A stretch of DNA of 64,000 nucleotides, from positions 27,200-91,199 of the forward strand of contig JBCCGG010000023.1 in NCBI GenBank assembly GCA_039029395.1, read 5' to 3'. Under the pieces are notes generated by a model. That model worked only from the letters and a program-made list of their open reading frames with translations. It made no database searches and was not told the DNA's origin. The position numbers were made by a program, and so were the translations under genes. The DNA comes from JBCCGG01 sp039029395 (GTDB taxonomy: Bacteria > Pseudomonadota > Alphaproteobacteria > Kiloniellales > JAKSDN01). The stretch's first letter is position 1, and every line of letters begins with the position of its first letter. This document shows, in pieces, positions 48,940-57,437 of the stretch.

Positions 48940-50790
48940 TTAAGCGTGCGGCGCCGCCTCGCCGTTGGCCGCGATGGCGACCAAAAAGGTGTCGGCGAAA
49001 TCCTTGAGCTTGGCGGCGCCCACCCCGTGTACCTGGGCGAACTCCTCGGTGGAGCGCGGCGCTCGCCGGGCCATGTCGGCGAGCGAACGGTCGGAGAAGA
49101 TGATGTAGGCGGGTACCCGCCGCTCCTTGGCGAGCTTCAGCCGCAAGTCCTTGAGCTGGGCCAGCAAGGCCTCCTGCCCGGCTGTAAGTGGGGCTTCCGG
49201 CTCAGCACTCTTGGATCCCTTTGCGGCCTTTGGCGCCTTGGCCGGGCGCCGCACGCTGTCCTGGCGGTAGTGAAACCGGCCCTCGCCGCGCAGCAGGGCG
49301 CCGCCCTGGTCGCCAAGCGCCAAGCCGCCGTAGCCCTGGATATCCAGGCGGAGATAGCCGGCCGCCACCAGCTGGCGCAGCAGGGACTGCCAGGCGTCTT
49401 TCTTGAGCGCTTCGCCCACGCCAAAGGTCGGAAGGCGGTTATGGCCGGCCTTGGCAACCTTTTCGGTCAGGTTACCGCGCAGCACGTCGATGATATGAGC
49501 GCCGCCGAAGCGCTGGCCGGTGCGGTAGACCGCCGAGAGCGCCATCTGGGCCTCCTTGGTGCCCTCGATCATCTCGACCGGCTCCAGGCAGGTGTCGCAG
49601 TTGCCGCAGGGCTCGATGGTTTCGCCGAAATAGCTCAAGAGCGCCCGGCGCCGGCACTGGGCGGTCTCGCAATAGCCGATCAAGGCGTCCAGGCGCTTGT
49701 GTTCGCGCCGCCGGCGCTCTTCACCGGACTCTTCTTGCTCGATGAAGACCCGGCGCAAACGGATGTCGTCCAGGCCATAGAGCATGTGGGCCTCGGCCGG
49801 CTGGCCGTCGCGCCCGGCTCGGCCGAGCTCTTGATAGTAGGCCTCGACGCTGCCCGGCAGGTCGGCGTGGAACACGAAGCGCACGTCCGCCTTATCGATG
49901 CCCATGCCGAACGCAATGGTCGCGACCATGACCACCCCGGGCTCGGTCATGAAGCGGTTTTGGTTAAGGTCTCGGGCCTCCTTCTCCATGCCTGCGTGAT
50001 AGGGCAGGGCGGGGATTCCGGCCTCGACCAGGGCCTGGGCGGTCTGCTCGGTCTTCTTACGGGAAAGGCAGTAGACGATGCCCGATGCACCCTGGTGACG
50101 CGCCAGGAAGCTGAGCAGCTGGCGCCGTGGCTCGCGCTTGAGCTCGACCGCAAGGCGAATGTTCGGCCGGTCGAACCCCATGACCAGGGACTCCGCCTGG
50201 CCATCGAAGAGCTGCTCCAGGATATCCCGGCGGGTGACCTGGTCGGCCGTCGCGGTCAGGGCCGCGATCGGCACGCCCGGAAAGAGTGTGGCAAGCCGGG
50301 TCAGGTCCCGGTACTCCGGCCGGAATGCCGGCCCCCATTGGGAGATGCAGTGAGCCTCGTCGATCGCGAAGAGGCTGACCGGCAGCTTGGCAAGGGCCGC
50401 CAGCATGCGCTCGGTCATGAGCCGCTCGGGCGCCATGTAGAGGATCCGGGTCTCGCCGGCCGCCGCCCGGCGCCACGCGGCGACATTCTCGTCTCTGCTG
50501 CGCTGGGAGTTGATGGCATCCGCCGCGACCCCGGCCAGGCGCAGGGCGGCAACCTGATCGTGCATAAGGGCGACCAGGGGCGAGACCACGACGGTCAATC
50601 CGCCCAAGATCAGCGCCGGCACCTGGAAGCAGAGCGACTTGCCCGAGCCGGTCGGCATGACCGAAAGCACGTGACGGCCGGCCAGAAGCGCGTCGACCGC
50701 GGCCTCCTGGCCGGGCCGAAAGGCCTCGAAGCCGAAGACCTCCTTGAGCACGCGGTGCTTTTGGTCGCTGTCTTGCGCTGCGATCGCCAT
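48940..50790 (-). CDS. recQ: ATP-dependent DNA helicase RecQ
   Basis: A 616-residue RecQ helicase. Helicase motifs are FRPGQEAA (0), MPTGSGKS (I), IDEAHCISQWG (II), TATAD (III) and the ELGRAGRDG motif VI. The zinc-binding cluster (CETAQCRRRALLSYFGE...CGNCDTC) and winged-helix RQC domain follow. The C-terminal HRDC domain (about 535-605, LRLKLAKERRVPAYIIFSDRSL) is present, so this is a full-length RecQ. The exact start is uncertain: 50790 gives the common form, and in-frame starts at 50832 and 50910 have no better ribosome site. It is divergent from homospermidine synthase. Confidence 0.92.
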   Translation of the reverse strand: MAIAAQDSDQKHRVLKEVFGFEAFRPGQEAAVDALLAGRHVLSVMPTGSGKSLCFQVPALILGGLTVVVSPLVALMHDQVAALRLAGVAADAINSQRSRDENVAAWRRAAAGETRILYMAPERLMTERMLAALAKLPVSLFAIDEAHCISQWGPAFRPEYRDLTRLATLFPGVPIAALTATADQVTRRDILEQLFDGQAESLVMGFDRPNIRLAVELKREPRRQLLSFLARHQGASGIVYCLSRKKTEQTAQALVEAGIPALPYHAGMEKEARDLNQNRFMTEPGVVMVATIAFGMGIDKADVRFVFHADLPGSVEAYYQELGRAGRDGQPAEAHMLYGLDDIRLRRVFIEQEESGEERRRREHKRLDALIGYCETAQCRRRALLSYFGETIEPCGNCDTCLEPVEMIEGTKEAQMALSAVYRTGQRFGGAHIIDVLRGNLTEKVAKAGHNRLPTFGVGEALKKDAWQSLLRQLVAAGYLRLDIQGYGGLALGDQGGALLRGEGRFHYRQDSVRRPAKAPKAAKGSKSAEPEAPLTAGQEALLAQLKDLRLKLAKERRVPAYIIFSDRSLADMARRAPRSTEEFAQVHGVGAAKLKDFADTFLVAIAANGEAAPHA

Positions 50791-50893
50791 GAAGCCATGT
50801 GGATGAGAAACGGATCGACCGCCATCTTGCATCACGGCGGCGATAAGACCAATGATTGGAACCTGCGCCGAGACCCTTTTTGAGAGTGATTCC

Positions 50894-52318
50894 ATGACAG
50901 CGGGCAACAAGACATTCGACGGCCGGGTGGTCGTGGTCGGCTACGGCACGATCGGGCGCTGCGCCCTGCCCATGCTGCGCGCGCTCTTCGGCTTGCCGCT
51001 CGAGCGTTTCCTGGTGATCGATCAAGCCGACCACAGCGATCTCTTGGCCGATGAGATCGCCGGCGGCTTGCGCTTTCAGACCCACACAATCACGCCGGAC
51101 AATCTGGCCAAGGTCCTCGGCGCGGCCGCCCGGGCCGGCGATCTGCTGCTCAACCTTTCGGTCGGTATCGAGTCCCTGGCCCTGGCCGACTGGTGCCACC
51201 ACAACGGCGTGATTTACCTGGACACCGCGCTGGAGCCCTGGGAAGGCACCGTGGACGACAGCCACAAGCCGGCCGCCGAGCGCACGGAATACGCCTTTCA
51301 CCAAACGGCGCGCGGGCAGGCCCGGGCAAGCTGGCGGACCGACGGGCCGACCGCGGTCATAACCCACGGGGCCAACCCGGGGCTGGTCAGCCATTTCGCC
51401 AAAGCCGCGCTCGTGGATCTTGCGCGCTCGCGAAAGCCCGAGATCGCCGTGCCGGACAGCCGCGCCGGCTGGGCTCGGCTTGCTCGGGACCTGGGGGTCA
51501 AGGTGATCCACATCAGCGAGCGGGACACTCAAGTCACCGGTAAGCCAAAAGAGCCCGGCGAGTTCGTCAACACCTGGAGCATTCCGGGATTTGTCGAGGA
51601 AGCCATGATGCCGGTCGAGATCGGTTGGGGGAGTCACGAGAAGACCTTGCCGCCGGGCGCCCGGCGCCAGACCGAGGGGCCGTGCAATGCGATCTACGTG
51701 GAGCGCCCGGCAGCCCAGGTCCTGCTGCGTTCTTGGGTGCCCCTGGGCGGCCAGATCCTGGGCCTCGCTCTGCCTCACAGCGAGTCGGTGACGATCAGCG
51801 AGTACTTGACCCTGGAGGAGGGCGGCCAGGTGGTCTACCGGCCGACCGTCGCTTTTGTCTATATGCCTTGCGACGGCGCCATGGCCAGCCTGCACGAGAC
51901 CATGATGAACGGCTGGCAGATGCAGCCCAGGGAGCGGATCCTGTTCGACGAGATCACCACGGGGCGCGACGAGCTGGGCGTGCTGCTGCTGGGCGACGGG
52001 CCGAGCGGCTGGTGGTATGGCTCCCAGCTCGACATCGAAGAGGCCCGCCGCCTGGCACCAGGCAGCAATCCGACCGCGCTCCAAGTGGCGGCCGGCGTGG
52101 TCTCGGCGGCGCTCTGGGCGGCCCGCAACCCGAACCGGGGCTTCTGCGAACCCGAGGACTTGCCACACGAGGAGATTCTGGTGGCGGCCCGCCCCTATCT
52201 GGGCCCGGTCGCCAGCCTGCCGACCGACTGGACGCCGTTTCGCCAGCGCAAGCAGCTGTTCGACGAGCCCAGGCTCGACCCGGCCGATCCCTGGCAGTTC
52301 ACGAACTTCACGCTTTGA
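50894..52318 (+). CDS. hss: Homospermidine synthase
   Basis: A 474-residue enzyme of the saccharopine dehydrogenase-like homospermidine synthase family. The NAD motif is VVVVGYGTIGRCALPML at about residues 12-28, and the family blocks THGANPGLVSHF and GWWYGSQLDIEEAR are clear. It joins two putrescines (or putrescine and spermidine) using NAD, giving sym-homospermidine, a hallmark polyamine of many Alphaproteobacteria. It supports both the taxonomic reading and the picture of active putrescine metabolism from the cluster at 4-15 kb. Its last 11 bases overlap the convergent DMT gene. Confidence 0.92.
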   Translation: MTAGNKTFDGRVVVVGYGTIGRCALPMLRALFGLPLERFLVIDQADHSDLLADEIAGGLRFQTHTITPDNLAKVLGAAARAGDLLLNLSVGIESLALADWCHHNGVIYLDTALEPWEGTVDDSHKPAAERTEYAFHQTARGQARASWRTDGPTAVITHGANPGLVSHFAKAALVDLARSRKPEIAVPDSRAGWARLARDLGVKVIHISERDTQVTGKPKEPGEFVNTWSIPGFVEEAMMPVEIGWGSHEKTLPPGARRQTEGPCNAIYVERPAAQVLLRSWVPLGGQILGLALPHSESVTISEYLTLEEGGQVVYRPTVAFVYMPCDGAMASLHETMMNGWQMQPRERILFDEITTGRDELGVLLLGDGPSGWWYGSQLDIEEARRLAPGSNPTALQVAAGVVSAALWAARNPNRGFCEPEDLPHEEILVAARPYLGPVASLPTDWTPFRQRKQLFDEPRLDPADPWQFTNFTL

Positions 52319-53216
52319 GCCTGGAGCGTCTCGTCTCGCGGACCGAGATCACCACGCCGCTGGCGACCACGATGGCGATGCCGAGCCAGGTCACGGCATC
52401 CGGGAAATCGCCGAAGTAGAGGTAGCCCAGGATACTGGCCGAGACGATCTCGGAATAGCCGATCGGCGCCAGTTGGGCCGCGGTCGCCTTCTCGTGGGCC
52501 AGGATGATGCCGAAGTGTCCGAGCGCGGCGCACAGGCCCATGATCAGCATCAGGGGCCAATCGCCCGCCTCGGGCATGACCCAGAAGAACGGCAGAAGGA
52601 CCGTGCTGACCGCGGCGCCGACCAGGCCGGTGAAGGCAAGGGTGACCAGCGGCGGGTCGACCCCGGCCAGCTTGCGGGTCGAGAGCACATAGCAGGCATA
52701 GACCGAGCCGGCGGCCAAGGCGAAGGGCACGCCGGGCGAGATTGCGCCCAGGCCCGGGCGAATGATGATCAGCGTGCCGAGGAAGCCGACCGCGACCGCG
52801 CCCCACCGCCAGATCCCGACCCGCTCGCCCAGCACCACGGGGGCGAGCGCGGTAATGATGAAGGGATAGATGAACACCACCGCCAGGGCGTCGGCTAGCG
52901 GCATCAGGGCAATGGCGACGAAGAACAGCCCGGTCGAGAGCATCAGTAGCGTGCTGCGCACCACCTGGAGAACCGGGCGCCCGGGGCGCAGGATCCGCGT
53001 GCCGTGGCGCCAGAGGCCGAATGGCAGGAAAAGGATCAGGTGAAAGAAGTAGCGCGCCCAAACCAGCTGCACCGTGTGGAATCGCTCGGACAGCAGCTTT
53101 GCCGTGGCGTCCATCACAGGAATGATTGCAACGGCGCCCAACATCAGCAGGATGCCGATCAACGGGCTTGCGCTGGGCGGCGGCGGCGCGGCGCGATCGG
53201 GACTCTGAGCCGACAT
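52308..53216 (-). CDS. EamA/DMT-family transporter
   Basis: A 302-residue ten-span drug/metabolite exporter with two EamA halves (first ending near VVLGERVGIWRWGAVAVGFLG, second near GYLYFGDFPDAVTWLGIAIVV). The Pro-rich N-terminal tail (PDRAAPPPPSAS) is cytoplasmic. ATG 53216 gives the usual length; the frame extends to 53339 without a ribosome site. Members export amino acids, amines or metabolites; none can be named. It is convergent with homospermidine synthase and divergent from the rubredoxin/MBL gene. Confidence 0.87.
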   Translation of the reverse strand: MSAQSPDRAAPPPPSASPLIGILLMLGAVAIIPVMDATAKLLSERFHTVQLVWARYFFHLILFLPFGLWRHGTRILRPGRPVLQVVRSTLLMLSTGLFFVAIALMPLADALAVVFIYPFIITALAPVVLGERVGIWRWGAVAVGFLGTLIIIRPGLGAISPGVPFALAAGSVYACYVLSTRKLAGVDPPLVTLAFTGLVGAAVSTVLLPFFWVMPEAGDWPLMLIMGLCAALGHFGIILAHEKATAAQLAPIGYSEIVSASILGYLYFGDFPDAVTWLGIAIVVASGVVISVRETRRSRLKA

Positions 53217-53337
53217 TACCGTGAGATACCTGCTCGAAGGCCGGTCCCTCGCGCCGGCGCGCGCCAAGCTGCCACGGGACTTGGTGCCGGACAAGCGACC
53301 TGGCAGAGTGAAGCGAACCACGCGAGGAGGGCGCGCC

Positions 53338-54042
53338 ATGGATCAAGACCAATGGGTCTGTACCGTTTGCGGCTACAACATGATCGGCGAGCGGCCCGAC
53401 GTCTGCCCCTTCTGCGGCGCCCGCCACGACACCTTCCTGACCTGGCAAGCGGCCGAAGAGACCTATCGGGTGACACCGCGCCCGGTGACCGATGGGGTCA
53501 GCCAGCTAATGTCGGTGCCGCGCTTGGGCCTGGAGCATGCCGCCTATCGGGTCGAGACGGCGGCGGGGGCGTTCTGGATCGATTGTCCTTCGGCCTTCAA
53601 CCGGGACCTGGCGCCGGTCGAGGCAATCTATTTTACCCACAAGGATTTTCTCGGCGCCTCGAACCAGTACCGCGCGCTTTGGGGCGCCAAGGTCCACCTG
53701 CACAAGGCGGACGCAGCCCACCCCTTGGCCGTGCCTTTCCCGGTCGACGTGCCCTTCGAGGCCGACTTCACGGCACCCGGCCTCGAGGCCTTTCATATCG
53801 GCGGTCACACCCCGGGCTTCACGGTCTACATCCACGAATCCTTGCTGTTCGCTTGCGACTACGCCTTCCCGCCGGGCGATGGCATGCGTCTCAACCCCTA
53901 CGGCCCCAAGGAAGCGACCCGGGCCGGCGCCCAGCGACTGTTGGTGCTAACCGAGGGACGGGCGCTCGCCACTGTGTGCGGCTACAACTATGTCACCGAC
54001 TTCGAAAGCTGGCGCGAGGGGTTAACGCGGGCCGCGGCCTAG
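53338..54042 (+). CDS. Rubredoxin-like/metallo-beta-lactamase-fold fusion
   Basis: A 234-residue protein. Residues about 5-35 form a rubredoxin-like iron knuckle pair, CTVCGY and CPFCGA. A metallo-beta-lactamase fold fills the rest. Its usual HxHxDH motif is not present: the segment after the first strand reads FTHKDFLGAS. The later ligands are recognisable (FHIGGHTPGF and FACDYAF). A GAGGAGGG site precedes the ATG. Rubredoxin attached to an MBL fold is known from flavodiiron-type and related redox proteins, but the degenerate metal motif makes catalysis uncertain. It may be an electron carrier or an iron-dependent sensor. Convergent with the GST gene (four-base overlap). Confidence 0.8.
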   Translation: MDQDQWVCTVCGYNMIGERPDVCPFCGARHDTFLTWQAAEETYRVTPRPVTDGVSQLMSVPRLGLEHAAYRVETAAGAFWIDCPSAFNRDLAPVEAIYFTHKDFLGASNQYRALWGAKVHLHKADAAHPLAVPFPVDVPFEADFTAPGLEAFHIGGHTPGFTVYIHESLLFACDYAFPPGDGMRLNPYGPKEATRAGAQRLLVLTEGRALATVCGYNYVTDFESWREGLTRAAA

Positions 54043-54659
54043 GCCATCTCCACCATGACATGGGTCTGGTAGGCCGGCCTTTCGGTCATACGCCGATACC
54101 AAGCCGCGACGTTCGGCAGGTCGGGACGGTCTATCTCCATGGCGTGCCAGCGATAGCACCAGATGCCATTGGCCAGATCGGCCAGGGAGAAAGCCTCGCC
54201 GGTGAGATAAGGCCGGTCCGCGAGATGGGCTTCGAGCAGGGCGAAGGAGCGGCCGGCAACCGCCATGTCTTGGGCCAGCTTCTCCTGGTCGCGCTGCTCC
54301 GGCGCCGTGCGCACCATCTGGAAGAACACCGGAAAGACCGTGCGCGCCAGAACCGTGTTCTCCCAGGTCATCCAGCGATCGGCGTCGGCCCGGCTCTCCA
54401 GGCTCGCGCTCATGAAGCGGTCCTCGCCGTACTTGTCGTGCAGGTAGCGCAGGATCGGGTTGGACTCCCAAAGCACGAAGTCGCCGTCCTCGATGGTCGG
54501 GATCAGGCCGTTGGGATTGAGCGCCCGATAGGCCGTGCTGTCGGTGCCGCCGAAGGGCCCACCGATGTCGACCCGCTCGTAAGGCAAGCCCAGCTCGTCG
54601 CATAGCCACAAGACCTTCTGGACATTGGACGAGCTGTTGCGGCCCCAAATCTTGATCAT
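54039..54659 (-). CDS. Glutathione S-transferase family protein
   Basis: A 206-residue GST. The N-terminal thioredoxin-like domain starts MIKIWGRNSSSNVQKVLWLCDELGLPY, with the Ser-rich loop that binds glutathione; NGLIPTIEDGDFVLWESNPILRYL is the typical cis-Pro and gamma-glutamyl-binding stretch. The C-terminal helical domain has YLTGEAFSLADLANGI. An AAGGAAG site precedes the ATG. It may detoxify or isomerise an electrophile. It is 15 bases downstream of the MBL hydrolase gene, so the two are probably one unit. Confidence 0.88.
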   Translation of the reverse strand: MIKIWGRNSSSNVQKVLWLCDELGLPYERVDIGGPFGGTDSTAYRALNPNGLIPTIEDGDFVLWESNPILRYLHDKYGEDRFMSASLESRADADRWMTWENTVLARTVFPVFFQMVRTAPEQRDQEKLAQDMAVAGRSFALLEAHLADRPYLTGEAFSLADLANGIWCYRWHAMEIDRPDLPNVAAWYRRMTERPAYQTHVMVEMA

Positions 54660-54674
54660 GATGGCTTCCTTTTC

Positions 54675-55454
54675 TCAGCCGTCTCGCTTGGCCAGATAAG
54701 CGTCGATCAGCGCGTGCAGGCGCTCTCGGCCAAAGCTCGGATCGTGACCGGCGTGGACCACGCGCACCGGCAGCTCGCGCAACCGCTTCATGGAGGCGAT
54801 GTAGTGCGCAATGTTGGAGTGGTGCAGGCCGTCCAGCAAAGGCCCGTCGTAGATACAGTCGCCGGAAAAGAGAATCCCGCTGTCCGCCTCCCAAAGGCCA
54901 ATGCTGCCGGGCGAATGGCCTGGCAGGTGCAAGACCTCGAAATGCCGGTCGCCCAGATCTACTGCATGACCCTCATCGACCACGCGAGTCGCCGGTGCCG
55001 GGCGCAGAATATAGGCCTCGGGATCGTAGCCCGCGAAGGGCAGAGCCGTGATCAGGCTTTGGTCGGGCTCGACCGGATAGCCGGCCTCGTTGAGGTAATC
55101 GACGAACTGGGCATTGAAGCCGCTGATGTAGAGGCTGCCGTCCTCGTCCGGCGCGCCCAGGTTCGCGGCCTCGGACCGGTGCACCAGGCAGTCCTCGAAC
55201 TCGTGGTGGCCGCCGGCATGGTCCGCGTGGGTGTGGGTCGCGGCCGCAATCACCGGCTTGTCGATCAGATCCTTTGTCGCCTCGCGCAGGCTGGCGACGC
55301 CCATGCCGGTATCGACGAAAAGATCCCGATCGCGCCCGCGCACGTGCCAAATGTTGCAGCGCATGAGAGGCACCACGTGGGGCTCCCACAGATGAGTGAT
55401 ACCGTCGGTAAGGCTGCGGCGCTCGAACCAGCGGTCGGCGATCGGCAGGACCAT
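54675..55454 (-). CDS. Metallo-beta-lactamase-fold hydrolase
   Basis: A 259-residue MBL-fold enzyme with an intact binuclear site: HTHADHAGG (HxHxDH), the later HLPGHSPGSI and the FSGDCIYDG Asp. The sequence is glyoxalase-II-like in size but lacks the C-terminal helical domain of true glyoxalase II. The ATG at 55454 has GAGGAG about 12 bases upstream; the frame extends to 55493. With a GST gene directly downstream, a role in glutathione-thioester or reactive-aldehyde clearance is plausible (inference). Confidence 0.86.
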   Translation of the reverse strand: MVLPIADRWFERRSLTDGITHLWEPHVVPLMRCNIWHVRGRDRDLFVDTGMGVASLREATKDLIDKPVIAAATHTHADHAGGHHEFEDCLVHRSEAANLGAPDEDGSLYISGFNAQFVDYLNEAGYPVEPDQSLITALPFAGYDPEAYILRPAPATRVVDEGHAVDLGDRHFEVLHLPGHSPGSIGLWEADSGILFSGDCIYDGPLLDGLHHSNIAHYIASMKRLRELPVRVVHAGHDPSFGRERLHALIDAYLAKRDG

Positions 55455-55487
55455 TGGGTGTGAATTCTCCTCGAGAGTCGGGGGCGC

Positions 55488-55516
55488 TTTCAAAAGTCGC
55501 CAAGATTTCTTATATT
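55488..55516 (+). promoter_or_regulatory. Candidate promoter of the tmRNA gene
   Basis: TATATT at 55511-55516 is a good -10; the -35 position 17 bases upstream (TTTCAA, 55488-55493) is degenerate. It lies directly before the acceptor piece of the tmRNA. Confidence 0.4.
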
Positions 55517-55517
55517 A

Positions 55518-55826
55518 GTCCCGTTGGGAAACCAACTATGGCGCTACACGGGCTTGCGGAATAAGCGTTGTGGACCCGGGGGCAGTACCCGGCGCCTCCA
55601 CCAGTTTCGCCGCCGCGTCCAGTCGCTCATTGACTGGCCGGCGGCCTCTCGACGGGGGCGAACCAGGATCGACACGCGTGGTAAAGGCTTGTTCGGTGCC
55701 CGGCATGGTACCGCCGTTATCGGGCCATCTGATAGTTGCGAACGACAACTACAGTGAGGCGCGCCTCGCTGCCTAATGGCGGCTGGTTAGCCTAATCTAA
55801 GTCCTGCGGCCTCACACGTCGCAGGC
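55518..55826 (+). ncRNA. ssrA: Permuted two-piece tmRNA (alphaproteobacterial SsrA RNA)
   Basis: The acceptor piece comes first. Its T-arm-like segment ends in CGCCTCC (55593-55599), A, and an encoded CCA (55601-55603). After an intervening loop, the coding piece begins with GGGGGCG (55654-55660), which pairs with CGCCTCC to make the seven-base-pair acceptor stem with one G-U pair. GCTTGTT near 55687 pairs with AATAAGC near 55560 as helix P2. The tag frame starts at GCG 55738 and encodes ANDNYSEARLAA, with TAA at 55774-55776. The inverted CCTGCG/CGCAGG at 55803-55825 closes the gene. The ends are approximate. The RNA tags proteins on stalled ribosomes for proteolysis; the adaptor SspB is encoded directly downstream. 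Confidence 0.88.
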
Positions 55827-55924
55827 GGGGTTTGGGGCGCACCTGGCAACAGAAGCGCCCCGCTCTACGGGCTCCCCTGGTTCGCCGGGGGAGTCGCAGA
55901 CCCCCGGGGGTGCGAGAGTCGAGG

Positions 55925-56398
55925 ATGGCTGAGGATCCGCTCAAGTACGATGCCCTGATCGAGCGCGCGCTCAAAGGCGTGGTGCGCGAGGTTCTAGAGA
56001 CGGTGCGCGAAGAAGGCCTGCCCGGCGAGCACCATTTCTACATCACGTTCCGCACCGAGTATCCGGGGGTCGAGATTGCCGACCATCTGCGCGAGCGCTA
56101 TCCGGGCGAGATGACCATCGTCCTACAGCATCAGTTTTGGGGCCTGGAGGTCGAGCCGACGCGCTTTTCGGTCAGCCTGAGCTTCTCCGGCGTGCCCCAC
56201 AAGCTGGTCGTGCCTTATGCTGCGATCGTCGCCTTCGCCGACCCTTCCGTGCGCTTCGGCCTGCAGTTCGAAAACAGCCAGGACGGCGACGAGCCAGAGG
56301 AAGAGGCCGCGCCGGAGACCCCGGACGAGACGGCGCCAGAAGCTGAAGAGGCGCCCCAGGACAAGGTCATCACGCTGGACTCCTTCAGGAAGCGCTAG
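55925..56398 (+). CDS. sspB: SspB-type ClpXP adaptor
   Basis: A 157-residue SspB-family protein. The folded domain (about 1-115) begins with a helix (YDALIERALKGVVREVLETVREEGLPG) followed by HHFYITFRTEYPGVEI and the later PHKLVVPYAAIVAFADPSVRFGLQFE, which form the tag-binding beta sheet. A long acidic linker (DEPEEEAAPETPDETAPEAEE) leads to the C-terminal ClpX-docking tail DKVITLDSFRKR. It tethers SsrA-tagged proteins to ClpXP. The gene lies about 100 bases downstream of tmRNA, a natural functional pair. ATG 55925 follows CGAGG; the longer frame from 55832 would run into the tmRNA 3' region. Confidence 0.92.
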   Translation: MAEDPLKYDALIERALKGVVREVLETVREEGLPGEHHFYITFRTEYPGVEIADHLRERYPGEMTIVLQHQFWGLEVEPTRFSVSLSFSGVPHKLVVPYAAIVAFADPSVRFGLQFENSQDGDEPEEEAAPETPDETAPEAEEAPQDKVITLDSFRKR

Positions 56399-56399
56399 G

Positions 56400-57032
56400 G
56401 TGGCCGACACGCCCGAGCTTCTTTGCGAGGGACCGGAAGACGCGCCCCTCACCCTTGCCGTGGCCCACGGAGCGGGCGCCGGCATGGACTCACCCTTTCT
56501 GACTCGATTCGCGGCCGGCATCGCGGCCGGCGGGTTCCGGGTCGCGCGTTTCGAGTTCCCCTACATGGCGGCGCGGCGCAAGGACGGCAAGCGTCGCCCG
56601 CCCGATCGCCAGCCCGTGCTGCTGGACACCTGGCGCCGGGCGATCGCGGCCCTGGGTGGGCCTGAGCGCCTGGTGATCGGAGGCCGCTCCATGGGCGGGC
56701 GCATGGCAAGCATGCTCGCCGACGAGGAAGGCGTGCGCGGCCTGGTCTGCCTTGGCTACCCCTTTCATCCGCCGGGCAAGCCTGAAAACCTGCGCACCGC
56801 CCACCTGGAGAGCCTGGCAACTCCTTGCCTGATCTGTCAGGGCGAGCGCGACGCCTTCGGCGGCAAGCCCGAGGTCCCGACCTATCGCTTGTCACCGTCG
56901 ATCGAGCTCTTTTGGCTACCCGACGGAGATCATGGCTTGGAGCCGCGCAAGGCATCGGGCCACACGACCGAAGGCAACTGGTCCGCGACCGTCTCGGCGG
57001 TTCTTGCCTTCCTGGAGCGCCGGACGCCGTGA
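56400..57032 (+). CDS. Alpha/beta hydrolase, KANL3/Tex30-like
   Basis: A 210-residue alpha/beta hydrolase. The oxyanion strand is VAHGAGAGMDSPF, the nucleophile elbow GGRSMGGRMAS (Ser), a late Glu/Asp in QGERDAFGG and the His in PDGDHGLEP. The short, lid-less form matches the KANL3/Tex30-like family. It starts at GTG 56400, one base after the sspB stop, with AGGA nine bases upstream. The stop overlaps the TfoX-like gene's GTG. Substrates of this family are unknown. Confidence 0.83.
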   Translation: MADTPELLCEGPEDAPLTLAVAHGAGAGMDSPFLTRFAAGIAAGGFRVARFEFPYMAARRKDGKRRPPDRQPVLLDTWRRAIAALGGPERLVIGGRSMGGRMASMLADEEGVRGLVCLGYPFHPPGKPENLRTAHLESLATPCLICQGERDAFGGKPEVPTYRLSPSIELFWLPDGDHGLEPRKASGHTTEGNWSATVSAVLAFLERRTP

Positions 57033-57361
57033 GCCAGGATGAGGTTCAGGAGCTGGTCGCGCGCCTGCTGCCGCTCGGCCCGGTCGAGGCGCGGCGCATG
57101 TTCGGCGGCTGGGGCATCTTCCACGAAGACCTGATGTTCGCCCTGGTGGCCAATGGCACGCTCTATCTCAAGGTCGACGCCGAGACCGAGGCGCGCTTTG
57201 CCGACGCAGGCTCCGAGCCCTTCACATACCAGCGGCCCGGCAAGCAGATTAAGATGTCCTATTGGCGCCTGCCGGCGGATGACGATCTTCTCGATTGGGC
57301 CGCACTGGGCCTGGCCGCGGCCCAGCGCGCCAAGAAACCCAAGAAGAAGCGGCGCAGATAG
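57029..57361 (+). CDS. TfoX N-terminal domain protein
   Basis: A 110-residue single-domain protein of the TfoX N-terminal family (EARRMFGGWGIFHEDLMFALV, then LYLKVD), with the late PFTYQRPGKQIKMSYWRLP and a Lys/Arg-rich tail. TfoX controls competence in some Gammaproteobacteria, but stand-alone N-domain proteins have no known role. It starts at GTG 57029, overlapping the hydrolase stop (GTGA), so sspB, the hydrolase and this gene form one unit. Confidence 0.8.
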   Translation: MSQDEVQELVARLLPLGPVEARRMFGGWGIFHEDLMFALVANGTLYLKVDAETEARFADAGSEPFTYQRPGKQIKMSYWRLPADDDLLDWAALGLAAAQRAKKPKKKRRR

Positions 57362-57437
57362 CCCGCCTTTTCCGATCCCCTCTCGGCGCCTATGATGAAC
57401 CTCAACGACCGCAGGATTGCAGGGGGACAAGGGCATC

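Noticed and set aside
55536..55776. Small open frames on both strands around 55.5-55.8 kb
   Set aside because: They lie in the tmRNA gene. The plus frame ending at 55776 owes its stop to the tag reading frame and is not a free-standing protein.
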